Positions 1 to 11,524 of a DNA stretch of 64,000 nucleotides are shown here, piece by piece. How positions within the stretch are numbered: position 1 is the first letter of the stretch; each line of letters starts with the position of its first letter. The position numbers and the translations under genes are program-made. Origin of the DNA: Corylus avellana (Eukaryota > Streptophyta > Magnoliopsida > Fagales > Betulaceae); contig NC_081544.1 of NCBI RefSeq assembly GCF_901000735.1, positions 23,675,900-23,739,899 of the forward strand, given 5' to 3'. The notes below the pieces were generated by a model. The model made no database searches and had not been told where the DNA came from. It saw only the letters and a list, made by a program, of their open reading frames with translations.

Positions 1-1838
1 TGTGCAAATGCAATGCATCGGAGGCTGCTAGCTGCCATACCTTGAATAATTTGCTCAAATTTGATCTTTTCAGCATCATCAAGATCTTTTACAATTCCAG
101 AAGCATCATTGTAACTTGAGCACATCTTCAATATCATCTCTGCTGCACCTTTCCAGTGTACATGGATTGTGTTGTCTACCTTTCTCCTTATAAGGACTCC
201 ACTTCGTTTCTTCTGGGAATTGAATGCTTCAACATAAAGAATCATACTACTTTGCATCAATTGCTCCATTTCCATGTTTAGGTCCTGAACAGCCCATGAA
301 AGAATTGCTTTTTCAGTTGGACTACCTGAGAACTCAATTTCAGATCCTGAATTAGGCTTGTAAACACTACCAGTTGTGTTTAAAGCAACTCCTTCTTGGA
401 CCAATTCGAGAACATATGGAGCAATTGATGAGTAAGAACCTGCTGCAAAAGTTTCTTTCCCTAGCCAAAACTTTGTCACCTTCATTTGATTGAGGGTGAG
501 AGTGCCTGTTTTATCAGTACAAATGGTGGTGGCAGAGCCCATGGTCTCACAGGCAGAGAGCTTCCGCACCATTGCTTGATCAGCCATCATTTTCTTCATG
601 GAATAAGCAAGTGTCAGCGTGACGGCCAATGGTAAACCTTCTGGAATTGCAACCACAACTATAGTAACAGCAGCAGCTACAATTCCCACCACAGCGTTCA
701 CTATGTTGTCAACCTTGGTCTTGCTGCCAATGAACTCTTTATTTCCATTATCATCTGTTGTATTTCCTGTGAAGTAGCGAACCAACAAGACTACGAGTAC
801 TAGGAAAGCGACTAGCAAACCAACTTTACCTATTGATGAGGTTAACTTGTTGAGGCGAGCTTGTAAAGGTGTTTGTTCGCTAGTGTCACGGCTGATTGAG
901 CTCATCATCTCGCCCCAGGTTGTGTTCATGCCAACCGTTGTGACAAGCATCCGAGCATAGCCATCGACCACCTTAGTACCAGAAACCAAAAATGGATGAC
1001 TGGAATTCACTTCTACATGGTCACTCTCCCCTGTCATGCTGGATTCATCCACTTGCAAGGAGTGCCCATCAAAGAATAGCCCGTCGGCTGGAACTTGATC
1101 TCCAATCTTTAAGCAAACGATGTCTCCAACCACAATTTCAAACACCGAAATCTGTTGACGCCTTCCAGCTCTCACAACATCAACTTGGATATTGTTGCTG
1201 ACTTTGGATAACTTGTCAAATTGTCGGTTTTGCCTAAAGTTGCTTATGGCAGAAACAGCAATGACAAGAAATATAGCAACAAATATGCTTCCACCATCAT
1301 ACCAACCTTCTTTGATTCCATGCTCTTTAATACCAAACACAAGAGAAAGTGTTGCACAGCCTAAAAGGATGAAAATGGTAAGATCCTTGAAGGCCTCCAC
1401 TATGAAATGGAAAAAGCTATTTGTAGGTGGTTTTTTGTATGTGTTGGAGCCAAAAGCCTCGTGTCGGTGAGCAATATCTTCCAAATCACCTTGAATACCA
1501 AATTCAACATTGGCTTCAAGGCTGGATGCTACTCCAACAACCCCCCCAAGTTTTTTTAAGCTGTCAACATTTTTCTCCTTCACAAGTTGAATGAGAGTAT
1601 TTTGATCAATTTTGAACCTTGTGCCAGGTTTGAGATCGACAATGGTGAAAGATGGAAGGCGTGAAACCTTAAAAGATTTCTTTTCGGGTGGAGAGACATT
1701 GAAAAAGGAGAGTAGAGTTTTAGAACAATAGATGGTGAGAAAAGCAGAGTGCCATCTCTTCTTGGGTTGGCTAAGGGTGTTTGGTGCATGAAGTAAATAC
1801 TCAATGCACTCCAAGTTTGCTAGGACAATGCTGCCCAT
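1..1838 (-). CDS. ACA gene A: autoinhibited Ca2+-ATPase, ACA12/13-like (3' part outside window)
   Basis: Type IIB P-type Ca2+ pump that would export Ca2+ from the cytosol. The frame is open from the ATG at 1838-1836 to the left edge (about 612 codons) and aligns with gene B codon for codon without net indels, so it is cut by the window rather than broken. The N-terminus has a basic, aromatic stretch (KKRWHSAFLTIYCSK), the position of the calmodulin-binding helix in this family. TGES (actuator), PEGLP (M4, Ca2+ ligand) and DKTGTLT (Asp442 phosphorylated) are present. The start was chosen because ATG-GGC matches gene B and a leader resembling gene B's precedes it. The absence of coding introns fits ACA12/13. 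Seen: motifs and open frame. Inferred: plasma-membrane location and activity. The hinge motif and M5-M10 lie off the window. Confidence 0.93.
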   Translation of the reverse strand, partial: MGSIVLANLECIEYLLHAPNTLSQPKKRWHSAFLTIYCSKTLLSFFNVSPPEKKSFKVSRLPSFTIVDLKPGTRFKIDQNTLIQLVKEKNVDSLKKLGGVVGVASSLEANVEFGIQGDLEDIAHRHEAFGSNTYKKPPTNSFFHFIVEAFKDLTIFILLGCATLSLVFGIKEHGIKEGWYDGGSIFVAIFLVIAVSAISNFRQNRQFDKLSKVSNNIQVDVVRAGRRQQISVFEIVVGDIVCLKIGDQVPADGLFFDGHSLQVDESSMTGESDHVEVNSSHPFLVSGTKVVDGYARMLVTTVGMNTTWGEMMSSISRDTSEQTPLQARLNKLTSSIGKVGLLVAFLVLVVLLVRYFTGNTTDDNGNKEFIGSKTKVDNIVNAVVGIVAAAVTIVVVAIPEGLPLAVTLTLAYSMKKMMADQAMVRKLSACETMGSATTICTDKTGTLTLNQMKVTKFWLGKETFAAGSYSSIAPYVLELVQEGVALNTTGSVYKPNSGSEIEFSGSPTEKAILSWAVQDLNMEMEQLMQSSMILYVEAFNSQKKRSGVLIRRKVDNTIHVHWKGAAEMILKMCSSYNDASGIVKDLDDAEKIKFEQIIQGMAASSLRCIAFA

Positions 1839-2482
1839 TGGTTTGGAAAGCACAAGATGGGAAGGGGAGTAAAAGAATTGAAGCAGATCACTTTAAAGAT
1901 GGTTCAGGGGAAGAAAAAAGTTGACTGTAAAGATGATTGGTAGGATATTGGAAAATAAAAGGCTGGGGCAAAGTAATGGATATATGGAGATATATTTGGA
2001 GCCAAATGGACAAAATAGTCGAGGACTTTGGATACAATGAACTTGTATTGTGTGTTGTGCATTTTATACATGGAACTTTAGTTTCATGCCGTTGCTTTGG
2101 AATTTCCTTGTGGCTTCTGCGTCGATACGTTAACCTTTTGCTTGGGACAATGCTATCCCATGGGCTCACAGTCCACTCAAATATTTGGCTTTCCGTTGGG
2201 CCACGCATACGGAATCCACTCGGTCCATCTTTCTTAATTTAATAATTTGGATGTCGATCGGACAAGCACGCGTTAAGAAAGACTAACAATATTGAATACA
2301 TACCCACCACCAAAAAAATTAATTAATTAATTAATTAATTAAATTAAATAAAGAGACAAGATCTGGGAAGGAACTTTCAATTTTTATTATTTATTTATTT
2401 ATTTATTTTTTTAAAAAAGAGAGAAGCAACTTTCTCACCGATTGTCCACCAAAGTTATAAGAAAATAAAAAATAAAAAATTA
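1839..2482 (-). promoter_or_regulatory. Leader and proximal promoter of gene A
   Basis: The sequence just upstream of the gene A start is similar to that of gene B (shared ATCTTTACAG tract, shared pyrimidine-rich leader, shared CCAAATATATCTCCATATAT segment), so promoter and leader were duplicated with the gene. A short AATT/TTAA-rich stretch lies at 2318-2350. No other gene is seen here; small open frames in this stretch are not conserved. Confidence 0.55.
2062..2068 (-). promoter_or_regulatory. TATA box of gene A
   Basis: Reads TATAAAATG on the minus strand, 224 bases upstream of the ATG. The same TATAAAATG is found upstream of genes B, C and D, which supports it as the core promoter element. 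Confidence 0.6.
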
Positions 2483-2880
2483 AAGGAGTAATTTTACAAA
2501 ACTCTCATGAACTTTTACTTGTTTTGACACTACGTCCTAAAGTTTAAAAACTCTCAATAAAGGGTATTAAAGTATCAATTTCTTTCAGTTTTCTGATTCC
2601 GTTATGATTTTCCATTAAATATTGTCAAAATTTCTAAAATATTCATATTTTTTATTATAAAAAAATAAAAATTTATTACAAAGATGTTTTTTTTAAATAA
2701 AAATAAATAAATGCATGAATCTTTGCAATTTTTTATTTTATTTTTATAATAAAAAATAATGGTATTTTAAAAATTTTGACAAGATTTAATAGAAGAAAGT
2801 AATTGAAAGAAACTGAAAGTTTAATTAATTGAAATTTTTTGGAACTTTAGAGGTATTTTCAAAAGGCGATGAAGGAGCTT
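2483..2880. repeat. AT-rich foldback (inverted-repeat) element
   Basis: The two ends are diverged inverted repeats: the left end reads roughly TTTTACAAAACTCTCATGAAC and the right end its degenerate complement, around an AT-rich centre. Layout resembles the MULE-type foldbacks at 9121, 13005 and 52705. No target duplication could be fixed. Confidence 0.4.
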
Positions 2881-3622
2881 TGTGAAGAATTATTCCTTCT
2901 ATGCAAGTCTCTGGGGAAAAATATTGCCAGAGTCAATACATGAGGTTCCTGCAAATTGGATGAACATTAGAAGTTCAACTTCCAAACACCAAGAGCGTTT
3001 CCGTCAACTTAGGGCCGTTTGGGAGTGCGATTTCAATAAGTGCGATTTTAAAAATTGCGTTTTTAAAAATTACGTTTTTTAAATCGCTACTTTTTAAAAT
3101 AGCACAGACGTTTGGTAAAACATACTAAAAAGTACTTTTTTTTATCAATTGAGTGTTTGGATAACATTAACATATAATTGCGGTTTCATGACCAAATTAC
3201 CAATAAGGATGAAGAAAAAAAAAAAAAAGAAAAAAAAAGAAGGGTTTTAATATATTTTAGGTGGGTATTCTTGGTATTTTTTTTCATTCCCGTTCTGAAA
3301 AAGATAACTATTGCGTCAAATATCTTTTTAATAGAAATCGTGATTTTGTTTTAAATTCGCACTTTTTCAAATAAGCACTCTCTAATCAGCTTATGGAAAT
3401 CACAGATTTTTTTGCGATTTTTAAATTTGCGTTTTTAAAATCACAATCCCAAACACCCTAAAGTTGCGATTTGATTTAAAATCGCAGATTATTTTTTTAA
3501 AAACGCACTCCCAAACGCACCCTTACAAGAAGGCAACAAATTCCGGACTTCCAGTCTCCATGAAAATCACAATGTGCAAGAAATAATTATGTAATTGCAT
3601 GCCCCATATATTACTTCAAATT
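2881..3622 (-). other. Conserved distal upstream block of gene A
   Basis: With the MITE at 3012-3522 removed, about 230 bases match, inverted, the block at 10430-10640 upstream of gene B. Shorter parts match 27600-27745 upstream of C and 61850-62000 upstream of D. Shared words include AATATTGCC, GTTCAACTTCC, TCCATGAAAA and ATGTAATTG. No coding potential is seen. It may be a distal regulatory element or just shared duplication sequence. Confidence 0.5.
3012..3522. mobile_element. Tourist-like MITE (PIF/Harbinger type)
   Basis: 511 bp with terminal inverted repeats (GGGCCGTTTGGGAGTGCG / CGCACTCCCAAACGCACCC), flanked by TTA at 3009-3011 and 3523-3525. A 3-bp TTA/TAA target duplication is typical of PIF/Harbinger MITEs. 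The paralogous block near 10510 lacks it and gives an empty site. Confidence 0.75.
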
Positions 3623-3822
3623 CTAATTTTCATTGCAAGTGTGTAAACCTTTGGATGAAAGTTGGCTTGATGACCATGCCGGTCTCCGATCTGACTGGAT
3701 GACCATCATGGTCGAACGTTGTGCGATGACTGTGATAGCTATTATAATCGGAGCATTATGTGAGTCTTCTAATTCAATCTCGTTTGAACTAGATGTAAAT
3801 GTAATCACCCATGCAATCCAAC

Positions 3823-6800
3823 CAGTGGCGGATCCACATCTCGGCCAGAGGTGGCCGTGGCCCCCCCAAGATTTTTTGAAAAAAAAAAAATATAGGTTCT
3901 GGTTCATCATTAATTTGTTGAGAAAACTGAAAGCTCATTTGTTTAGGTTATGGTTTTTGTTTTTTTCTAAATTGGGCCCCCCCATTCTAAAAGAGCTCAT
4001 TTGTTTTTTTTTTCTAAATAAGCCCAATTCATGCAGCTGGCCGGCTGGCCCCTCCATATTAAAAAAAAAAAAAAATAGTTTATGTTAGCTTTTGGGCCTT
4101 TGGCGGCTGCAGGGTCCCATATTATATATTAAAAAAAATTTTGTTTCCCCTTTTCTCAAATCTCAATTTCACACGCACCTTCCTCTTCTCCCTCTCTCTG
4201 GCTCTCCATCTCACCTCACTGCCCTCAGACCGACAGTCCCTCTCATTTCTCAAGCCTGCAGGTCTCAATCGCTCTATCTCACAGTCACAGTCACAGGCAG
4301 TAACACTTTGGAGATTAGGTGGGTTTTGCATTTTTTGTTCCTTAAAATTTATTTAGGGTTAATTTTATATATTTAACCTTGATTTTTTTTTTCTCCTTAA
4401 GGCTTAATGGGTTATGGGTGTCATGTATTTTCAGGGCAGAAAATACTCAAAATAGGTGGCCATTGGTCAGATTGGATTGGGTTCATTGGGAGCTTGAATT
4501 TTTACCAGAAACAGAGGTAGGCCGTAGGTATTCCAAGAATTTGCTTAATTTTTTTTTTATTTTTTTTATTCTGATTCCTAAAAGACTGAAAGTGATATGA
4601 TATTGTTTAATGGATGTCATGTATTTTCAGGGCAGAAAATAGGTGGTCACTAGTCAGATTGACAAATTGGATTGGGTCCATTGGGAGATTAGATTTTTAC
4701 CGGAAACACTGAGATAGGTATCCCAAGAATCTGCTTAATTTTTTTTTTATTCTAATTCCTAAAATTGTTATATTGCTGCTGTTTTATGATATTGTTTAGC
4801 CTTTTTGGCTCTTTAGGCTTTGATCAAATTAAGAGAAAAAATTGAATAATACATGTTAGTGGTACCCATTAATCATTATAAATAGACATCAATTTGATGT
4901 AGAACAATTAAACAATACGGCAAAAATTGTAGCATAACTAAAAGTCTGAAAGCTTGAAACTGAGCGAAAATTGTTGTTGTGTTACTGTTTAGCCTCTTTA
5001 GGCTTTGATCAAATTAAGAGAATAATACATGTTAGTGGTACTACTCATCATAAATAGTTGCATTTGTTCTATATCGGTAATGTATATTGGTAATTCGATC
5101 GTCTATCTTACGGGGTTGTGATTTAACTTGAAAATTTTAGGTTCATGCATCATGTCAAAGTTTAAAACTCTTGATTCGTTCTTTAAAAGGAAAGAAGCCG
5201 ACATTTCGAAAAGTAATACACCGTTTGATCTTAATACTGGAACTTCAAATCCCGATGAGCGTCATCTTAAATCTTCAAGGGTTGAAGATGAAGAATATCC
5301 TTGCGGAGAAGCTCTAATTACGGAGACACAAGAGGTTCATTTTGCATTATCCACACATAATGTTGATGAAGTTGATATTTCTTCTATAGAACGTGATCCA
5401 GGATTACGTCCTCCGATGTGGGACTATCCAGTCAATCAACGGGATGAAATAAGGCGAGCTTATTTGAACTATGGTCCACATCAACTTATTCTTCGAAAGG
5501 AACAATATCCACTTTCTGGACCAAAAAAGCACCCTCGTCGCTTTCAAGCTTCTTGGTTCACACAATTTTCAACTTGGCTTGAGTATTCTCGTTCTACGGA
5601 TGCTGCATATTGTCTACCATGTTATCTTTTTTCTACGAAAGCACTTGGACGTCCTGGATGTGATGTATTTACTATAAAGGGATTTAGAAGTTGGAAAAAG
5701 GTTCATGATGGAAAAAATTGTGCCTTTTTGACTCATATTGGGGAAGATCCTTGTTCACCTCACAATAATGCAGTGAAATATTGTGAGGATTTGCGAAATC
5801 AAGCACAACATATTGATAAAGTATTGAATGCACAAAGTACCGAACAAATTCTAAATAATCGACTTTGTGTGAAAACTTCTATTGATGTTGCTCGGTGGCT
5901 TACATTTCAAGGATGTGCTTTAGGAGGTCATGATGAGACTCTTAATTCAAAAAATCGAGGTAATTTTCTTGAGATGATTCAAATTTTGGCATCATATAAT
6001 GAGAAAGTTGCAAGTATTGTTTTGGAAAATGCTCCACAATCTGCAAAGTACACTTCACATACAATTCAAAAGGAGATTTTGCATGTCATTGCAAGTAAAG
6101 TGCGAAATAAAATTCATGAAGATATTGGAGACTCTAAATTTTGCATTATTGTTGATGAAGCACGAGATGAGTCTAAGAGAGAGCAAATGGCTATTGTTTT
6201 GAGATTTGTTGACAAAGATGGTTTTATACAAGAACGTTTCTTTGATATAGTTCATGTTAAAGATACATCGGCATTAACTCTAAAGAATGGAATATCTGAT
6301 GTTCTCTCTCGTTATCTCCTTGATATTCAAAATATCCGTGGACAAGGATATGATGGTGCCAGTAACATGCGTGGTGAATGGAAATGATTGCAAGCATTAT
6401 TTCTTAATGATTGTCCTTGTGCATACTATATTCATTGTTTTGCTCATCGATTACAATTAACATTAGTTGCTGCATCTAGAGAGGTGGATTTTGTTCATGT
6501 GTTCACAAATTTGAATTTTATTATCAATGTGGCCAGTGCTTCATGTAAACGTCATGATCTACTACAAGCTGTTCATGCAACACAAATTGCACATATGCAA
6601 GCTATTGGTGAGCTTGAAACTGGAAAAGGGGCTAACCAAATTGGCACTTTGAAGCGAGTTGGTGATTCTCGTTGGGGTTCTCATTTTAATTCTATTTGTA
6701 GCATGATAAGGATGTTTGATGCTACTTGTACAGTGCTTGAAGATGTTCAAAGAGAAGGAGGTACTTACTCTCAACGAGGAGATGCTAAGGCTGCTTATAA

Positions 6801-7891
6801 AATGCTTACATCCTTCGAGTTCATATTTATTTTACATTTAATGAAGGAACTCATGGGCATTACTGATGTTCTTTGTCAAGTTTTGCAGCAAAAATCTCTA
6901 GACATTTTGAATGCTATTCATACAGTTTCTATTGCGAAGAAACTTATCCAAAAGTTGAGAGATGATGGTTGGGATAATTTGCTTGAGAACATTGTCTCTT
7001 TTTGCAAGAAATCTGAAATTGACATTCCGGATTTGAGTGCTCGTTATATTGAAGGTCGAGGTCGTAATCAAAAGAATTACATTAGAGTGGAGCATCATTA
7101 TCATTTTGACATATTCAATACTGCTATCGACTTTCAATTGCAAGAGCTTGATAGTAGGTTTGGTGAAAAAGCGATGGAACTTTTAACACTTATCTCAGCT
7201 TTGGATCCAAAAGATGCTTATAAATCCTTCAAAATTGATGATATATGTATCCTTGTGGAGAAGTATTATCCTCTTGATTTTTCTGAGCAGGAGAAAATTA
7301 ATTTGAGATATCAGTTGAGGTATTTTGAATCTGATGTCCATACCGATCCGACATTACAAAATTTGTCTTCTATTGCAGAATTATGCCAAGGATTGGCAAA
7401 AACAGAAAAATCAAAGACATACTATCTCATTGATAGATTGATTCGTCTTATTTTGACTCTTCCAGTGTTTACAGCAACTACCGAACGAGCATTTTCAGCA
7501 ATGAAAATTGTTAAAACACGACTACGCAACAAAATGGAGGATGATTTTCTTGCAAATAGCTTAGTTCTTTATATTGAAAGAGAAATTGCTGAGAGCTTCG
7601 ATTTAGATTCAATACTTGATGATTTTGTACTTCTAAAAGACCGTAAAGTGCAGTTCTAGACACTTTTTTGTATTTCTGTCTTTTTTATGTAGTGCCGACA
7701 TGTGATATTTCTAATATATCAATTTGAGCACATATTTATAAATTTTTATAGATATTTTTTTTGTGATGCATATATTGTGTGAATTACCAAATTTTTTGTG
7801 ATGCAAAAAATTTTTAGTGTGAAAAAAATTTTTAGGATGCGGAATTTTTTTTTACGGCCCCTACATTCTGAAACGTCTGGCTCCGCCACTG
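3823..7891 (+). mobile_element. Complete hAT transposon (ZMYM1-like transposase family)
   Basis: 4069 bp. The ends are inverted repeats, CAGTGGCGGATCCA on the left and TGGCTCCGCCACTG on the right (13 of 14 paired). It is flanked by a perfect 8-bp direct repeat AATCCAAC at 3815-3822 and 7892-7899, diagnostic of hAT. It carries one transposase gene on the plus strand with about 1.3 kb of leader. Intact ends and a perfect target duplication suggest a fairly recent insertion. Confidence 0.93.
5152..7659 (+). pseudogene. hAT transposase, ZMYM1-like, one in-frame stop
   Basis: One frame of 836 codons interrupted only by TGA at 6385-6387; both halves join in frame with no shift. Order of parts: short N-terminal tail (MSKFKTLDSFFKRK), TTF-type zinc-finger region (about residues 85-200, CLPCYLF and HNNAVKYCEDL), DUF4371/hAT catalytic region with candidate acidic residues in IIVDEARDES and GQGYDGASN, then the C-terminal hAT dimerisation domain (VFTATTERAFSAMKIVKTRL). 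The stop sits just after GASNMRGEWK, in the catalytic region, so the protein would end at residue 411. The start was taken at the ATG of MSKFKTL; upstream AAAATTTTAG|GTT may be a splice acceptor of a leader intron. It may still be mobilised in trans. Confidence 0.88.
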
Positions 7892-8035
7892 AATCCAACC
7901 TTTTTGGAACTGGAATTATTGTGAAATATCCATGCTATTGTTTGGACGTCCTTCGAATATGCTTATAATCGAGACATTCTTCCTTAAAAAAATTACAATG
8001 AATTACAAAATAATCCTATTAAACCCCTAAACTAA

Positions 8036-8486
8036 TTGTCCGTTTGGGTTTGCGATTTTAAAAAGTGCGATTCAAAGTAATGATTTTAAAATGTGCGATT
8101 TGAAAACGTGATTTTTAAAAGCACAGTTCAAGCATCTGGCAAAATCGCAGTTTGGTCTTTAGGTTGCGTTTGTGATTGCAATTTCGCAAGAATAATCTGC
8201 GTTTTTAAAAGATATCGCAAAACGTAAATCTTTTGGCATTGCGATTTATAAAGCATTTAATTTAAAATAGGAAAAAAAAAAAGTGATTTCAATAAGCAAG
8301 ATAGGGAGTGCTTATTTGAAAAAGTGCGAATTTAAACCAAAATCATGAATTCACATAACAAATATTTAATAAAAAAGTACTTTTTAACATGTTTTACCAA
8401 ACACATTTGTGATTTTAAAAAGTAGCGATTTCGAAAACGCTATTTTTAAAATCGCACTTATTGAAACCGCAATTCCAAACGGGCCC
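8036..8486. mobile_element. Degenerate Tourist-like MITE
   Basis: Same family as 3012-3522: GTCCGTTTGGGTTTGCG on the left and CCGCAATTCCAAACGGGCCC followed by TTA on the right, with internal TTTTAAAA-GCGATT repeats. The left end is eroded. Confidence 0.55.
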
Positions 8487-9120
8487 TTAAAATTGTCTGT
8501 TTAAAAAAAGTACCTTCTTACGTGTGATTTGAAAATGCAAATTTTCTGCTTTTTTAAATCACAATTTTTAAAAAAGCGTAATGCCAAACAATTTATTTTT
8601 TGCGATTTGGTTTAAAATCACAATTTTTGTGGATAGAATAATTTCCAAACTTATGTTTGAAGAGACAAACGTTATCAGAATTGTTTTCATTTATTTCAGG
8701 GAGGACCCTGCAACGAGTAATGCTACAAGTTCTTTTTGAGTTCCTCCAAGAATGATGTGATCATTAAATTTACCATTGGATTTGTGCTTGATCATTATTG
8801 AATTTTGATCAAATTGTAACTTTAATAGCCACATCATTCTTGAAGGAATATAAGATAGACTTTTAAAATTATTCAATTGCAGCATTTCCTGTGAAATCGA
8901 CGCCTATTGCCAATATATGTACTTTACAAGTTAGTCGACATGATACTTCCATTCATCAACCATTTGATGAAAACGTAACGGAATTTTTCAACGTGTACAA
9001 AAAAACTATGCAAGACCAATAATAATGTTATCATGTGTAAAATATCGTCTTAATTAGTTCACCTAACAAAAAATAAGAACATTAATAACAATTTCAGACT
9101 CCTTTTAACATGATTTTAAA
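8487..9120. other. AT-rich stretch without recognised gene
   Basis: The first 170 bases look like another decayed GCGATTT-type MITE piece (TGTCTGTTTAAA ... TTTCCAAACTTA). Nothing recognisable from about 8660 to 9120. Confidence 0.3.
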
Positions 9121-9590
9121 AGGGGAAATTTCACTTGTCCCTTGATTTTTCAATGTTTTTATAATTACTTCTTTAAACTTTAAAAATTCTCAAAGTTGAT
9201 TATCTAAGTTTAAAAAGTTTGCAATGTCATCCATACCATTAGAATTTTACGGAGGATGTGAAAATTTCCAAAATGCCCTTTTTTGTTATAAAAAAAGGAA
9301 ATTGATATGCTCCACGGCAAAGCTTGGCTTTTAGGTCAAGTTTTTTATTTAACAAAAAAAAAAAACTAATTTTAATTAGGGTAATTTTTGTATTTTTAAA
9401 AAATTTACAGGGATATAAGGGGATATTTCACCCCTTTAAAGTCTGATTTAACTCCAAACCCTAATGATAAGGATGACATTGCAAACTTCTTAAATTTGAA
9501 TATTCGACCTCGACGCTGAAAGTTTTTAAAATTTAAGGAAGCAATTATAAAAGTATTGAAAAATAAGTGAAAAAATAAAGTTTTTCCTTA
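9121..9590. repeat. Foldback element, MULE-type layout
   Basis: Left GGGGAAATTTCACTTGTCCC is mirrored by the complement of the right end (GTGAAAAAATAAAG...CCTT); both arms carry the text for TATAATTACTTC and GCAATGTCATCC. Same general design as 49972-52343 and 52705-53051. Confidence 0.45.
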
Positions 9591-10429
9591 TTCATTTCAC
9601 GGATCGTATTTTAAGTGATTTTTTATTTTTTGTTTTGTTTTTGTAAGTAGTTGACAAATCATCGACTGGTGTGAAATAGACAAAATAAATCGGTTTTCTT
9701 TTATTTATAAAAGAATATATAAAACGGCTACGCAACCGCGGGTTGACCACTGACAGCGAAGTGGTTGACCAACAAATTAGTCGATAAAACGCGTGAAAGC
9801 CGGTAAAGTGAATAATGAGAAGAAAATGGCTACCCAATTCCCACGTTGAAGGAAATTCACCCTTCCCTTTCCTTCAGACGTGTTGCCGCGCGCTTCCAGT
9901 GGATCCACTTGTTCTCATCTTCTTTTACTTGCAATTTAGAATTGAAACTAAACAGAGGATTTGAAGGCTGGATTTCGAATGAATACCAGCTGTTTGTATT
10001 TAGTCCTCCTATATATATATATATATAAATAATTACAACGTGTTGGTTGAATAATGAACATTTGAAAATCTAAAAGATAAACTAAACACTGATGTTGATA
10101 TACAATGCTTTTGAATATTTATATTACACCTGATATAAGCAGCTGCCTGCCGTTATCTTCAATGAACATCGTCTGTGACTTCAGATAATGTTTGAATAGA
10201 ATGATTTGTACTTGCTTCTACGTTATTTTAAAAGAGCTTTACTTGGTCACCCAATCCTTATATTTATTTTATTTTATGCTTTGTTGGTTGTTGGTTTGAA
10301 AAGGAGAGTTTGAGAGTTTAATAGGGTTGATATGGGCTTCGTTCAAGTTGATGATCGGAGGAGTTTTGTACCTGCCAAATTTCTACACACTTATAAAAAA
10401 AAAAAAAATTTGACGTAAAATTTGGGCAA
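9591..10429. other. Intergenic; holds a block shared with 43905-44060
   Basis: The pieces around 9935-10000 and 10150-10230 (GATAATGTTTGAATAGAATG, TTAGAATTGAAACTAA) recur at 43930-44050, so an ACA-flanking duplication reached here. No gene or clear element is seen. Confidence 0.35.
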
Positions 10430-10640
10430 ATGCAATTACGTAATTCTTTCTTGCCCATTGAGATTTTCATGGAGATGACTGGAAGTCTGGAGTTTGTTGC
10501 CTTCTTTAAAGTTGACGGATGAGGAAGTTAAATGCTCTTAATTTGGTGTTGGGAAGTTGAACAACTAATGTTCATCCAATTTGCAGGACCTCACTTATTG
10601 ACTGGCAATATTTTTCCACTCATAAATAAGTATTCTGAGC
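10430..10640 (+). other. Conserved distal upstream block of gene B
   Basis: Inverted match to 2881-3622 upstream of gene A, without the MITE. It supplies the empty site (TTCTTTAAAGTTGACGG) for that insertion. Confidence 0.5.
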
Positions 10641-10721
10641 TTGGCAAATAAATATATCATCTTGATCAACTTCCTGAAACTTACCATTAGTCATTATAAT
10701 TAATTGGTTTCAAAGAAACTT

Positions 10722-10925
10722 TGAAGTGGTTGGGTATTCACTAAGGTATAGGTTCGAATCCCGCAATGTGAATCTCTACATAAATTTGATTAGTGTTAAC
10801 TATGGCTCAACTAGGTTTAAGGAAGCGTCTGCAGTTTCCCACTATCTAGGCCCCTCTAGATACTTCTATGCCACAAACCAACAACTCTTCGGAAAATTCA
10901 AAAGAGATGAGGGAAGATAGGGCAA
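10722..10925 (+). mobile_element. Possible tRNA-derived SINE
   Basis: Has a B-box-like GGTTCGAATCC at 10751-10761, with a plausible A-box (GTGGTTGGGTATTCACTAA) upstream. No tRNA acceptor fold, poly-A or target duplication could be fixed, so this is tentative. Confidence 0.3.
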
Positions 10926-10951
10926 GCCAAAAAGAGGAGGAATACAAAATT

Positions 10952-11390
10952 TGAGATCCCGGGCAATAGTGAGAAAATTGCCCATCAATTTTTTTTGAAA
11001 TCTTGACCATCTATTTTCATCTACTAGTCACCATTCCACCACGTGTCCCACTTAATATAAAATAATAAAATATTATTATTTTTAAAAAAATAAATATAAA
11101 ATTAAATAATAAAAAATAAAAATAATTATTAAAAAATATGGGTGGCCACTCCCCAAGGCTGAATTGGGGTGGTGGGCCATCCCCTGTGGGGTGGTTCGGC
11201 CACCCCATATTTTTTAATAATTATTTTTATTTTTTATTATTTAATTTTATATATTTTTTTTAAATAATAATATTTTATTATTTTATATTAAGTGGGACAC
11301 GTGGCGGAATGGTAACTGTTGGATGAAAATTGATGATCAGGATTTCAAAAAAAATTGGTGGGCAATTTTTTCACTATTGCGGGGATCTCA
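10952..11390. repeat. Near-perfect 439-bp palindromic foldback MITE
   Basis: Arms of about 205 bp: TGAGATCCCGGGCAATAGTG on the left and CACTATTGCGGGGATCTCA on the right, with matching CCACGTGTCCCACTTAATAT inside. The GC-rich centre carries GGTGGCC/GGCCACC motifs, also seen in the elements at 21540, 35672 and 54060. No target duplication was found. Confidence 0.75.
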
Positions 11391-11524
11391 ATCTGTGTCT
11401 ATAAACATTTAAAACGTTAGTATACGTTAGTAAAACTATTAATGACCTTAAGAATTTAATGTACGTTTTAAATGTTTATAAACAATTGATACTATTTTAA
11501 ATGCGCTGAATGATATTTCCTCCA

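Noticed and set aside
992..1470. Open frames of 69-108 codons antisense to the ACA genes (here and at 14399, 15066, 26014, 59048, 59754 and others)
   Set aside because: They recur at the same place in each paralogue only because the sense strand is conserved coding sequence; no family resemblance.
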